64,000 nt of DNA from Xanthomarina sp. F1114 (GTDB taxonomy: Bacteria; Bacteroidota; Bacteroidia; Flavobacteriales; Flavobacteriaceae), in the NCBI RefSeq assembly GCF_026410255.1, contig NZ_JAPMLL010000005.1:150186-214185 (forward strand), written 5' to 3'. Below are positions 47,906 through 56,855 of this stretch, in pieces. The notes beneath the pieces were generated by a model. It ran no database searches and had not been told where the DNA came from. It saw only the letters and a program-made list of their open reading frames with translations. The position numbers were made by a program, and so were the translations under genes. Each line of letters opens with the position of its first letter. The stretch's first letter is position 1.

Positions 47906-49318
47906 ATGAAAAAAATTGCAACTTTAGTTTTAGTTTCAGTATTAGGTGGAATTATTACACTTTCGGCCTATAAACTTTTTTTAGAAAATAATAACACACA
48001 GACGACTAATCAATTGAACGAGGCTGCGACAGTATTTCCTGTAAGCAACTATTCAAATTCCAGTTTTATTCCGGAAAATAGCATCAATTTTACCAAAGCA
48101 GCAGAAAAAACTATACACACTGTTGTCCATGTTAAAAATACCACGATAGGAAGTTCTAGACAGTTAACTTTTGAAGATTTATTCTATGGCAGATCGCCAC
48201 AACGTTCTCAGGTTGGTACTGGATCTGGAGTAATAATTTCTCCGGATGGATATATTATTACTAACAATCATGTTATTACTGGCTCAAGTGAATTAACTGT
48301 TACACTTAACGATAACAGTACCTACGAAGCTACAATAATTGGCTCTGATGATAAAACAGATATTGCTCTATTAAAAATTGATACGGAACAAGAGTTACCA
48401 TATACGACCTTTGGAGATAGCGATCAGGCTAAAATAGGAGAATGGGTTCTAGCTGTTGGAAATCCATTTAATTTAACATCTACAGTTACAGCTGGAATTA
48501 TTAGTGCAAAATCTAGAGATTTAACTGGAGGTAGAAATACGCAATCTTTTATCCAAACAGATGCTGCAGTAAACCCTGGGAATTCTGGAGGTGCTTTAGT
48601 CAATTCTAATGGCGATTTAATAGGAATAAACACAGCAATCTCATCTCAAACAGGTTCTTATATTGGTTATTCTTTTGCTGTACCTAGTAATATTGCAAGA
48701 AAAGTTGTGGAAGATCTTCTTGAATACGGAAACGTCCAAAAAGGTGTTTTAGGAGTTTCTGGAGGCGCATTAAATAGCAATTTTGCAGAAAAACTAAGTG
48801 TTGCAGAAACAGAAGGTTTTTATATCGATACGGTAGAAGAACAATCTGGAGCTCAAGAAGCTGGACTTAAACCAGGTGATATTATAAAAAAAATAGACCA
48901 TGTTAAAATCTCGAAGTTCTCAGATTTATCAGGATATTTGTCTACTAAACGTCCGGAAGATGTGGTTCAAATTACATACTTAAGAAGTGGACAATTAAAA
49001 GAAGTTCCTGTTACCTTAAATAAAAACTTAAATTTCAGTATTCCACCCTTTGGAATTGTTAAAAATGCCACGAAAGAAGACCTTAAAAAATACAATACAA
49101 CTAATGGGGTTAAAATTTCAAGATTGAGTCAATCGTACTCAAAATATTTAAGAGATAACGGCGTTAGAGAAGGAGATATTATTATTTCTATAAACAATAT
49201 TAAGGTTTATAATATAGATGATGTTCAGGAAATTATATCTAATAAATCTGCCTACGAACCTTTAAGAATTGAGCTTATTAATTCTAATGGTCAAATAGAA
49301 AGATATAATTTTAAGTAA
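47906..49318 (+). CDS. DegP/HtrA-type periplasmic serine protease-chaperone
   Basis: The 470-residue protein has an N-terminal signal anchor (1-23), a trypsin-like domain with His122 (NNHVITGS), Asp152 (KTDIALLKI) and Ser227 (VNPGNSGGALVN), and two PDZ domains (about 280-365 and 395-468). It degrades misfolded envelope proteins. A strong terminator follows. An inverted repeat ahead of it is a candidate control site. Confidence 0.95.
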   Translation: MKKIATLVLVSVLGGIITLSAYKLFLENNNTQTTNQLNEAATVFPVSNYSNSSFIPENSINFTKAAEKTIHTVVHVKNTTIGSSRQLTFEDLFYGRSPQRSQVGTGSGVIISPDGYIITNNHVITGSSELTVTLNDNSTYEATIIGSDDKTDIALLKIDTEQELPYTTFGDSDQAKIGEWVLAVGNPFNLTSTVTAGIISAKSRDLTGGRNTQSFIQTDAAVNPGNSGGALVNSNGDLIGINTAISSQTGSYIGYSFAVPSNIARKVVEDLLEYGNVQKGVLGVSGGALNSNFAEKLSVAETEGFYIDTVEEQSGAQEAGLKPGDIIKKIDHVKISKFSDLSGYLSTKRPEDVVQITYLRSGQLKEVPVTLNKNLNFSIPPFGIVKNATKEDLKKYNTTNGVKISRLSQSYSKYLRDNGVREGDIIISINNIKVYNIDDVQEIISNKSAYEPLRIELINSNGQIERYNFK

Positions 49319-49342
49319 GATTTTATCACAAAAATAAATTAC

Positions 49343-49373
49343 AACCCTCTAGAATATTCTAGAGGGTTTTTAT
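49343..49373 (+). terminator. 12-bp stem terminator after degP
   Basis: AACCCTCTAGAA (49343-49354) pairs with TTCTAGAGGGTT (49357-49368) followed by a T-run. The full inverted repeat is a near-perfect palindrome. Confidence 0.88.
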
Positions 49374-49408
49374 TTAAAAAAACTAAGTCTAAAACATTTA
49401 AAATGTCT

Positions 49409-49416
49409 TATTTTTG
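49409..49416 (+). promoter_or_regulatory. -7 box TATTTTTG for the GAPDH gene
   Basis: TATTTTTG matches TAnnTTTG exactly, 90 bases before the ATG at 49507, leaving a leader of about 85 bases. Confidence 0.55.
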
Positions 49417-49506
49417 CAACCAAATTCAAATCAGCCATTTATATGGTTGAAAAACATTTAACAACCCGTCTGCTATCAAGGTAGGGACACTTTAAAATTA
49501 AAAACA

Positions 49507-50955
49507 ATGAGTTTTAACGAAACTTTTGAAAATGAGCTGGCTTTTCAAGCTGATAGAAGAAAAGCTACTGTAGAGTTTATTAAAATAGTAAGCGACCTAT
49601 GGTACGACAAATCTATTGAATTGGTGCTTTTTAGAAACCAATTAATCGATAGAAACGTTAGCCAAATTTTAAATTTACACGAATACGCTGGTGAAATTGT
49701 CCAGAAACCAATTTCTATTTTCGATTCTGTTGAAATTGCCCAGGCCATTCAAACTTTAGATTTACCACCATCCAGATTAGATATTGGTAAACTAACTTAC
49801 GAGTTCCACTTAGAAGAGAAAAAATTCAGTAATGCTTTAGCCTTTGTTGCAGATAAATTAAAAGATGCCAGCAAAAAAAACACAATTAAACCTAAAGATG
49901 TAGTTCTTTACGGATTTGGTAGAATTGGCCGTTTAGTTGCTCGCGAATTAATTACACTTACCGGTAAAGGTAGTCAGTTGCGTTTAAGAGCCATTGTTAC
50001 TCGTGGAGCTATAGACCAAACAGTTTTAGAAAAAAGAGCCTCTTTATTGAGAAATGATTCAGTGCATGGAGATTTTCCTGGAACTGTAATTGCCGATTTA
50101 GAGAATAGTGCTTTAATAATTAACGGAACCACCGTAAAAGTTATTTCTGCAAACAATCCTGAAGATATAGATTATACGAGTTACGGTATTAATAATGCTT
50201 TAGTGATAGATAATACAGGAGCTTTTAGAGATAAAGAAGCCTTGAGCAGACTTTTATCTTCTAAAGGTGCTGACAAAGTATTACTTACAGCCCCAGGAAA
50301 AGGAGTTCCAAATATTGTTCATGGTGTTAATCATTTAGAACATGACCCAGATAAAGTAGATATATTTTCTGCTGCATCATGTACAACAAATGCCATAACT
50401 CCTATTTTAGATGTAGTTGAAGATGCGTATGGAGTAAAAAGTGGACATCTTGAAACCATTCATGCTTATACAAACGACCAGAACTTAGTAGATAACTTTC
50501 ATAAAAAATACCGTCGTGGACGTGCAGCTGCATTAAACATGGTAATTACCGAAACTGGAGCTGGAAGTGCAGTTGCCAAGGCCCTACCTGCTTTAGAAGG
50601 TAAACTAACTTCTAATGCTATTCGTGTTCCTGTTCCAAATGGCTCTTTAGCTATTTTAAATTTAGAATTGAATAAAGAAACTTCTTTAGAAGAAATTAAT
50701 TCTTTAATTAAAAATGCTGCTATTGAAGGAGATTTAGTCGAACAAATAAAATATGAGTTAAGCGACGAACTTGTTTCTAGCGATATTGTTGGAAGCTCTG
50801 CTCCTTCTATTTATGATAGCAAAGCAACCATTGTTAGAAAAGACGGAAAAAACGTATTACTATATATATGGTACGATAACGAATATGGTTACAGTCATCA
50901 AGTTATCAGATTAGCCAAATATATTGCAAAAGTAAGACGTTATACCTATTATTAA
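49507..50955 (+). CDS. glyceraldehyde-3-phosphate dehydrogenase, long Bacteroidota form
   Basis: The 482-residue protein has a normal GAPDH body: Rossmann start LYGFGRIGRLVAREL at about 134-148, catalytic Cys292 in SAASCTTNAITP, and YDNEYGYSHQV near the end. The first about 130 residues are an extra helical domain absent from the classic 335-residue enzyme. Such long forms are common in this group, usually beside a separate standard enzyme. The work of the extension and the direction of flux (glycolysis or gluconeogenesis) cannot be read here. Confidence 0.93.
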   Translation: MSFNETFENELAFQADRRKATVEFIKIVSDLWYDKSIELVLFRNQLIDRNVSQILNLHEYAGEIVQKPISIFDSVEIAQAIQTLDLPPSRLDIGKLTYEFHLEEKKFSNALAFVADKLKDASKKNTIKPKDVVLYGFGRIGRLVARELITLTGKGSQLRLRAIVTRGAIDQTVLEKRASLLRNDSVHGDFPGTVIADLENSALIINGTTVKVISANNPEDIDYTSYGINNALVIDNTGAFRDKEALSRLLSSKGADKVLLTAPGKGVPNIVHGVNHLEHDPDKVDIFSAASCTTNAITPILDVVEDAYGVKSGHLETIHAYTNDQNLVDNFHKKYRRGRAAALNMVITETGAGSAVAKALPALEGKLTSNAIRVPVPNGSLAILNLELNKETSLEEINSLIKNAAIEGDLVEQIKYELSDELVSSDIVGSSAPSIYDSKATIVRKDGKNVLLYIWYDNEYGYSHQVIRLAKYIAKVRRYTYY

Positions 50956-50994
50956 TAGTTGAAACATCCAAAATTAAGTTTCATTCGTATATAC

Positions 50995-51022
50995 AAAAGC
51001 CTCGCAATAGTGAGGCTTTTTC
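50995..51022 (+). terminator. terminator after the GAPDH gene
   Basis: AAAAGCCTC (50995-51003) pairs with GAGGCTTTT (51012-51020), followed by T; 40 bases past the stop codon. Confidence 0.85.
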
Positions 51023-51033
51023 ATAATATATAG

Positions 51034-51062
51034 TTGAAACTAAACACAATTCGCTATTTTTG
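51034..51062 (+). promoter_or_regulatory. full promoter TTG-N18-TATTTTTG
   Basis: TTG at 51034-51036 and TATTTTTG at 51055-51062 are 18 bases apart, the best match in the window to the two-part Bacteroidota promoter. It lies 27 bases before the ATG at 51090. Confidence 0.7.
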
Positions 51063-51089
51063 CAAAAATTAAAATTAAAAAACTCCCAA

Positions 51090-51686
51090 ATGAATATTTT
51101 TAAATCCTTGTTGTTCGCGCTTTGCATTATATCATTTAACACTTATGCACAAAATCAAACTGACGACGAGAAGCTTTCTTTATCAAGTGGCAATATAGAT
51201 AACCAGTTTGATTATGTTATAAAACGCTCTAACAATTATCAAGACTACAAAGTTGTAAAAGCTAATTGGTTGTACACCTTAAAATCTCACACTTTAGATT
51301 CTTTAAAAGCCATCCAAATTCAATTGGACAGCACGAAGTTAGTTATAAAGAATCAAGCAGATGAAATGGCTTCTTTAAAGACCAATTTAACAAATACACA
51401 ACAAGATTTAGAGAAAACTACCGACGAAAAAAATAATATGGCTTTATTTGGATTGCAAATGAGCAAATCTAACTATAACGTATTAATGTGGTCTATTATT
51501 GGTGTGCTTTTAGCATGTTTATTACTATTTATCTATAAATTTAAGAATAGTAATGTGGTAACTAATGAAGCGAAAAAAGCACTATCTGAAATTGAAGATG
51601 AATTTGACGAGCACAGAAAAGTGGCTCTAGAAAGAGAACAGAAAGTAAGACGTCAATTACAAGACGAATTAAATAAACAAAAATGA
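51090..51686 (+). CDS. signal-peptide coiled-coil protein with one membrane helix
   Basis: The 198-residue protein has a signal peptide (1-20, FNTYAQ), a long coiled coil (about 65-118), one membrane helix (about 130-148, VLMWSIIGVLLACLLLFIY) and a charged cytoplasmic tail with a second helix. In databases this gene, which regularly stands just before trmD in Flavobacteriaceae, is often labelled as a tRNA methyltransferase by transfer from its neighbour; nothing in the protein supports that. The ATG at 51090 is chosen over TTG at 51060 because the latter is inside the promoter box. Confidence 0.8.
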   Translation: MNIFKSLLFALCIISFNTYAQNQTDDEKLSLSSGNIDNQFDYVIKRSNNYQDYKVVKANWLYTLKSHTLDSLKAIQIQLDSTKLVIKNQADEMASLKTNLTNTQQDLEKTTDEKNNMALFGLQMSKSNYNVLMWSIIGVLLACLLLFIYKFKNSNVVTNEAKKALSEIEDEFDEHRKVALEREQKVRRQLQDELNKQK

Positions 51687-51714
51687 ATAAACTAAAAAAC
51701 TAATTCATTTAATT

Positions 51715-51753
51715 AAAATCTGTAAATTTTCGTTTACAGATTTTTTTTTTACC
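51715..51753 (+). terminator. 12-bp stem terminator before trmD
   Basis: AAAATCTGTAAA (51715-51726) pairs with TTTACAGATTTT (51733-51744) and is followed by a run of T. It separates the coiled-coil protein gene from trmD. Confidence 0.88.
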
Positions 51754-51835
51754 CATGGTTGAATAGTCTCAAAAGACCACAAAATCGGACTTAAAACTTC
51801 CTTCCAAAACTTCAAATTACCTAAAACAATTCAAT

Positions 51836-51843
51836 TATATTTG
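51836..51843 (+). promoter_or_regulatory. -7 box TATATTTG for trmD
   Basis: TATATTTG matches TAnnTTTG exactly and lies 18 bases before the trmD ATG. It rules out the earlier in-frame TTG at 51841. Confidence 0.65.
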
Positions 51844-51861
51844 CAGTCACAAAGTCTTATC

Positions 51862-52539
51862 ATGCGTATAGATATTATAACCGTTTTACCGGAATTACTT
51901 AAAAGTCCATTTGAAGCTTCCATTTTAAAAAGAGCAATTGATGCAGATTTGGTAGAAGTTCATTTTCATAATTTAAGAGATTTTACTACAGATAATTACA
52001 AAACCATTGACGATTACCAATTTGGTGGTGGTGCTGGAATGGTTATGATGGTAGAACCAATAGATAAATGTATTTCAAAACTAAAATCGGAAAGAAATTA
52101 CGACGAAGTAATTTACATGACTCCAGATGGGGAAACCCTAAGTCAAGGCATTGCCAATCATTTGTCTTTAAAAGAAAACATCATTATTCTTTGTGGTCAT
52201 TATAAAGGAGTGGATCAACGTGTTCGCGACCACTTTATCACAAAAGAAATATCTATTGGAGATTATGTATTGTCTGGAGGCGAACTTGGCGCTGCTGTTT
52301 TATGCGATGCTGTTATCCGTTTAATTCCTGGAGTTTTAGGAAATGAGACCTCTGCCCTAACAGATTCTTTCCAAGATAACTTATTGGCACCACCTATTTA
52401 TACACGCCCAAGAGAGTATAAAGGTTGGAAAGTACCAGAAGTATTGTTTAGTGGAAATTTTCCTAAAATTGAAAAATGGAGAGAAGAAAAGGCTTTTGAA
52501 CATACAAAAAACAGACGTCCAGATCTTTTAGACGAATAA
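51862..52539 (+). CDS. trmD: tRNA (guanine-N1)-methyltransferase
   Basis: The 225-residue SPOUT-class protein begins [20 protein letters not shown] and has the knot motifs [12 protein letters not shown] and [14 protein letters not shown]. It methylates G37 of tRNAs reading CNN and some other codons, preventing frameshifts. As in many bacteria it stands just before rplS, but here rplS has its own promoter. Confidence 0.96.
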   Translation: MRIDIITVLPELLKSPFEASILKRAIDADLVEVHFHNLRDFTTDNYKTIDDYQFGGGAGMVMMVEPIDKCISKLKSERNYDEVIYMTPDGETLSQGIANHLSLKENIIILCGHYKGVDQRVRDHFITKEISIGDYVLSGGELGAAVLCDAVIRLIPGVLGNETSALTDSFQDNLLAPPIYTRPREYKGWKVPEVLFSGNFPKIEKWREEKAFEHTKNRRPDLLDE

Positions 52540-52697
52540 CTAGAAAACCAATATAAATAAGCGTTAAAAGCTATTCTTAAAGCATTGTATATAATTTTTA
52601 ATTTAAATAAAAAACTAGTTTAAAACTTAATAAGTAAGAACTTTAAGAAACACTCAAAAACTTTTTACTTTTATCTTTTATCTTATATCTTTTTAAT

Positions 52698-52705
52698 TAT
52701 CTTTG
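52698..52705 (+). promoter_or_regulatory. -7 box TATCTTTG for rplS, with about 70-base leader
   Basis: TATCTTTG is an exact match. The leader from about 52710 to 52779 contains ACCCAATTTCGGGT, which can form a small hairpin, and could be a control element for L19; this is a guess. The rest of the 240-base gap after trmD is AT-rich with short TTTTATCT repeats. Confidence 0.5.
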
Positions 52706-52779
52706 CACCCAATTTCGGGTTAACCTCTGGCGATAATCGTATATGTTGTTTCGAATTAATCATAATAAAATATAAAGAT

Positions 52780-53133
52780 ATGGAATCTTTAGTAAAATTT
52801 GTACAAGACGAATTTGTAGCAAAAAAAGATTTTCCAGAATTCAAAGCTGGAGACACAATTACTGTTTACTACGAAATTAGAGAAGGTGAAAAAGTACGTA
52901 CTCAGTTCTTTAAAGGTGTAGTAATACAAAAAAGAGGAACAGGAACTTCAGAAACATTTACCATTAGAAAAATGTCTGGAACTATTGGTGTAGAGCGTAT
53001 TATACCTGTTAACATGCCTGCCTTACAAAAAATTGAAGTAAACAAAAAAGGTTTAGTACGTAGAGCTCGTATCTATTACTTTAGAGGTCTTACTGGTAAG
53101 AAAGCAAGAATCAAAGAAAACATGAAACGTTAA
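52780..53133 (+). CDS. rplS: 50S ribosomal protein L19
   Basis: The 117-residue protein matches L19: FKAGDTITVYYEIREGEKVRTQFFKGVVI (spread over residues 21-50), GTSETFTIRKMSG and RRARIYYFRGLTGKKARIKE near the end. It sits at the interface of the two ribosomal subunits. It has its own promoter and terminator. Confidence 0.97.
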   Translation: MESLVKFVQDEFVAKKDFPEFKAGDTITVYYEIREGEKVRTQFFKGVVIQKRGTGTSETFTIRKMSGTIGVERIIPVNMPALQKIEVNKKGLVRRARIYYFRGLTGKKARIKENMKR

Positions 53134-53152
53134 TAAACGTTTAATAACCTTG

Positions 53153-53180
53153 AAAAAGCCCTGTATATAGGGCTTTTTTT
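53153..53180 (+). terminator. terminator after rplS
   Basis: AAAAAGCCCT (53153-53162) pairs with AGGGCTTTTT (53169-53178), loop of six bases, followed by T. It means that the stretch after it is not part of the rplS transcript. Confidence 0.88.
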
Positions 53181-53239
53181 ATGAACAATTGTTAATAACA
53201 TACGTTCATAACCAGTTGATATCTAATATGTTAAAATCC

Positions 53240-53270
53240 TTGGAATAACGAACAATCTGTTGTATCTTAG
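53240..53270 (+). promoter_or_regulatory. promoter-like TTG-N20-TATCTTAG ahead of the candidate RNA
   Basis: TTG at 53240-53242 and TATCTTAG at 53263-53270 are 20 bases apart. The second box has one mismatch to TAnnTTTG. Transcription would begin near 53276. Confidence 0.4.
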
Positions 53271-53274
53271 TACT

Positions 53275-53781
53275 AGAATTTATAAACAACGTTTTGTTGG
53301 TTTCATGTAAAAAGTGAATTAGTTATAGACTCTAAAAGAAACGTTCTTTATTATAATTGTTTTTTGAGATTTTAAGGAAGCATGTGTAACATGGTAGACC
53401 AAGAAATCATGATACTTTTAGAAAGATTATATGATTAGTCAGATAATACTTAGAAAAGTTGAAAGTTTCTTATAACTAGAAAATGCGAAAGTAAGTACGG
53501 TTAACAGAAACAATGTCTTATAAATTGCAGGTTGTTTTTACAACAAACAATGATTAACACATCAAGAAAAACAATTTTTCAGAAACATTTCAGCAACATG
53601 TCAATACATTTTGAAAGTTGCATTAAACGAATGTTTCTTTTGAAATAGTAAAACTTGAATTGAAAGGTGTAGCTTAAAACCTATACTTATTCGGTAGAAA
53701 TGCTAAGTTAGATCATGTTAAACTGTTTCAAAGAAAGCCATGTCAGTTATAGATATTAATCTATTGTGATATGGCTTTTTG
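53275..53781 (+). ncRNA. candidate structured non-coding RNA, about 500 bases
   Basis: The stretch lies between the rplS terminator and the pentapeptide gene, has no open frame of 60 codons on either strand, but has a promoter-like sequence at its start and a strong terminator at its end. AAAAGAAACGTTC (53334-53346) can pair over about 280 bases with GAATGTTTCTTTT (53629-53641), 13 pairs with one G-U. Small hairpins such as CATGT-GTA-ACATG and GTTGT-TTTT-ACAAC lie inside. It does not fit tmRNA, RNase P RNA or SRP RNA signatures that I know. The exact ends are estimates. Confidence 0.4.
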
Positions 53782-53785
53782 TTTT
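53734..53785 (+). terminator. two-stage terminator closing the candidate RNA
   Basis: AAAGCCATGTCA (53734-53745) pairs with TGATATGGCTTT (53767-53778), one G-U; inside, ATAGAT (53749-53754) pairs with ATCTAT (53759-53764). A T-rich tail follows. There is no coding gene upstream on this strand for 600 bases except rplS, which already has a terminator. Confidence 0.8.
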
Positions 53786-53805
53786 ATAGAAACCTCCTAT
53801 CTTTG
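53779..53805 (+). promoter_or_regulatory. promoter TTG-N16-TATCTTTG for the pentapeptide gene
   Basis: TATCTTTG at 53798-53805 matches the consensus and lies 25 bases before the ATG; TTG at 53779-53781 is 16 bases upstream of it, slightly short of the normal spacing. Confidence 0.55.
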
Positions 53806-53830
53806 TCTTTCCAAAATTTAGATTCTAAAA

Positions 53831-54403
53831 ATGACCTTACCCCTTATTATAGATAAAGATTTTAAAAAAATTGATTTTACAAAAACAGAACTACAAAAAG
53901 CTGAATATGATAATTGTAGTTTTATAGATTGTAACTTTTCAGAAACTTACCTCGCTACCATTACTTTTACAGACTGCGAATTTGTTAGTTGCAACTTGAG
54001 CAATGCAAAAGTAAAAAACACAACCTTTAAAGATGCCATATTTACAGAATGTAAATTACTTGGTATTTCTTTTAATGAGTCTAATCCGTTCTTAATGTCT
54101 TTTACGTTTAACCAATCAAACTTAAATTTCTCTTCATTTAATAAATGCAATCTCAACAACACCACTTTCAATAATTGTCAATTAGAAAATATCGATTTCT
54201 CTGACACCAATTTAAGTCAAGCTAAGTTTTTAGACTGTAATTTGAATTATAGCACTTTCAAAAATTCAAATTTAGACAAAGCCGATTTTAGAACTTCATA
54301 TAATTTCTATATAAACCCAGAAATAAACAGCTTAAAACGTACAAAATTTTCGAAAGAAGGTGCTTTGAACCTATTAAAATCTTATAATCTGGATATAGAA
54401 TAA
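53831..54403 (+). CDS. pentapeptide repeat protein
   Basis: The 190-residue protein is built of A(D/N)LXX-like units (NCSFIDCNFSE, NLNFSSFNKCNLNN, NLSQAKFLDCNLNY and others) from about residue 10 to 155, which fold into a right-handed quadrilateral helix. It ends with the C-terminal segment FYINPEINSLKRTKFS typical of Bacteroidota relatives. The group includes the DNA-mimic Qnr and MfpA proteins that protect DNA gyrase, but that activity is not shown for this branch. It stands alone. Confidence 0.88.
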   Translation: MTLPLIIDKDFKKIDFTKTELQKAEYDNCSFIDCNFSETYLATITFTDCEFVSCNLSNAKVKNTTFKDAIFTECKLLGISFNESNPFLMSFTFNQSNLNFSSFNKCNLNNTTFNNCQLENIDFSDTNLSQAKFLDCNLNYSTFKNSNLDKADFRTSYNFYINPEINSLKRTKFSKEGALNLLKSYNLDIE

Positions 54404-54425
54404 TTAAAATTAGCAACAGACAATT

Positions 54426-54455
54426 GCCTTTTTTATCAAGTTGATAAAACAAGGC
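54426..54455 (+). terminator. weak terminator-like hairpin after the pentapeptide gene
   Basis: GCCTT (54426-54430) and AAGGC (54451-54455) flank an inner TTTTATC/GATAAAA pair. No strong T-run follows. Confidence 0.4.
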
Positions 54456-54496
54456 TATTTAAAGGGTTCTTGGGTTAAAAACAGTTTATAATTTCA

Positions 54497-54504
54497 TATA
54501 TTTG
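54497..54504 (+). promoter_or_regulatory. -7 box TATATTTG for the isocitrate dehydrogenase gene
   Basis: TATATTTG matches TAnnTTTG exactly, 50 bases before the ATG at 54555. A TTG at 54470-54472 is 24 bases upstream. Confidence 0.6.
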
Positions 54505-54545
54505 CATGGCTTAAAAAACAAGCAAATTCTATTAAATAAAACTGA

Positions 54546-56780
<2,235 letters not shown>

Positions 56781-56803
56781 CAAAACCAATATTATGTTAA
56801 TTA

Positions 56804-56828
56804 AAGCTCCTTCTAGGAGCTTTTTTTA
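56804..56828 (+). terminator. terminator after icd
   Basis: AAAGCTCCT (56804-56812) pairs with AGGAGCTTT (56816-56824), followed by four more T. It lies 24 bases past the stop and 28 before the TonB receptor gene. Confidence 0.88.
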
Positions 56829-56855
56829 TACTTTAGTAAAAACACACCTACATTA

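Noticed and set aside
53275..53781. RNase P RNA or tmRNA in the gene-free stretch
   Set aside because: ACAGAAAC near 53504 recalls a conserved RNase P segment, but the other core segments are not present and the stretch is too AT-rich. No tRNA-like ends or tag frame for tmRNA are seen.
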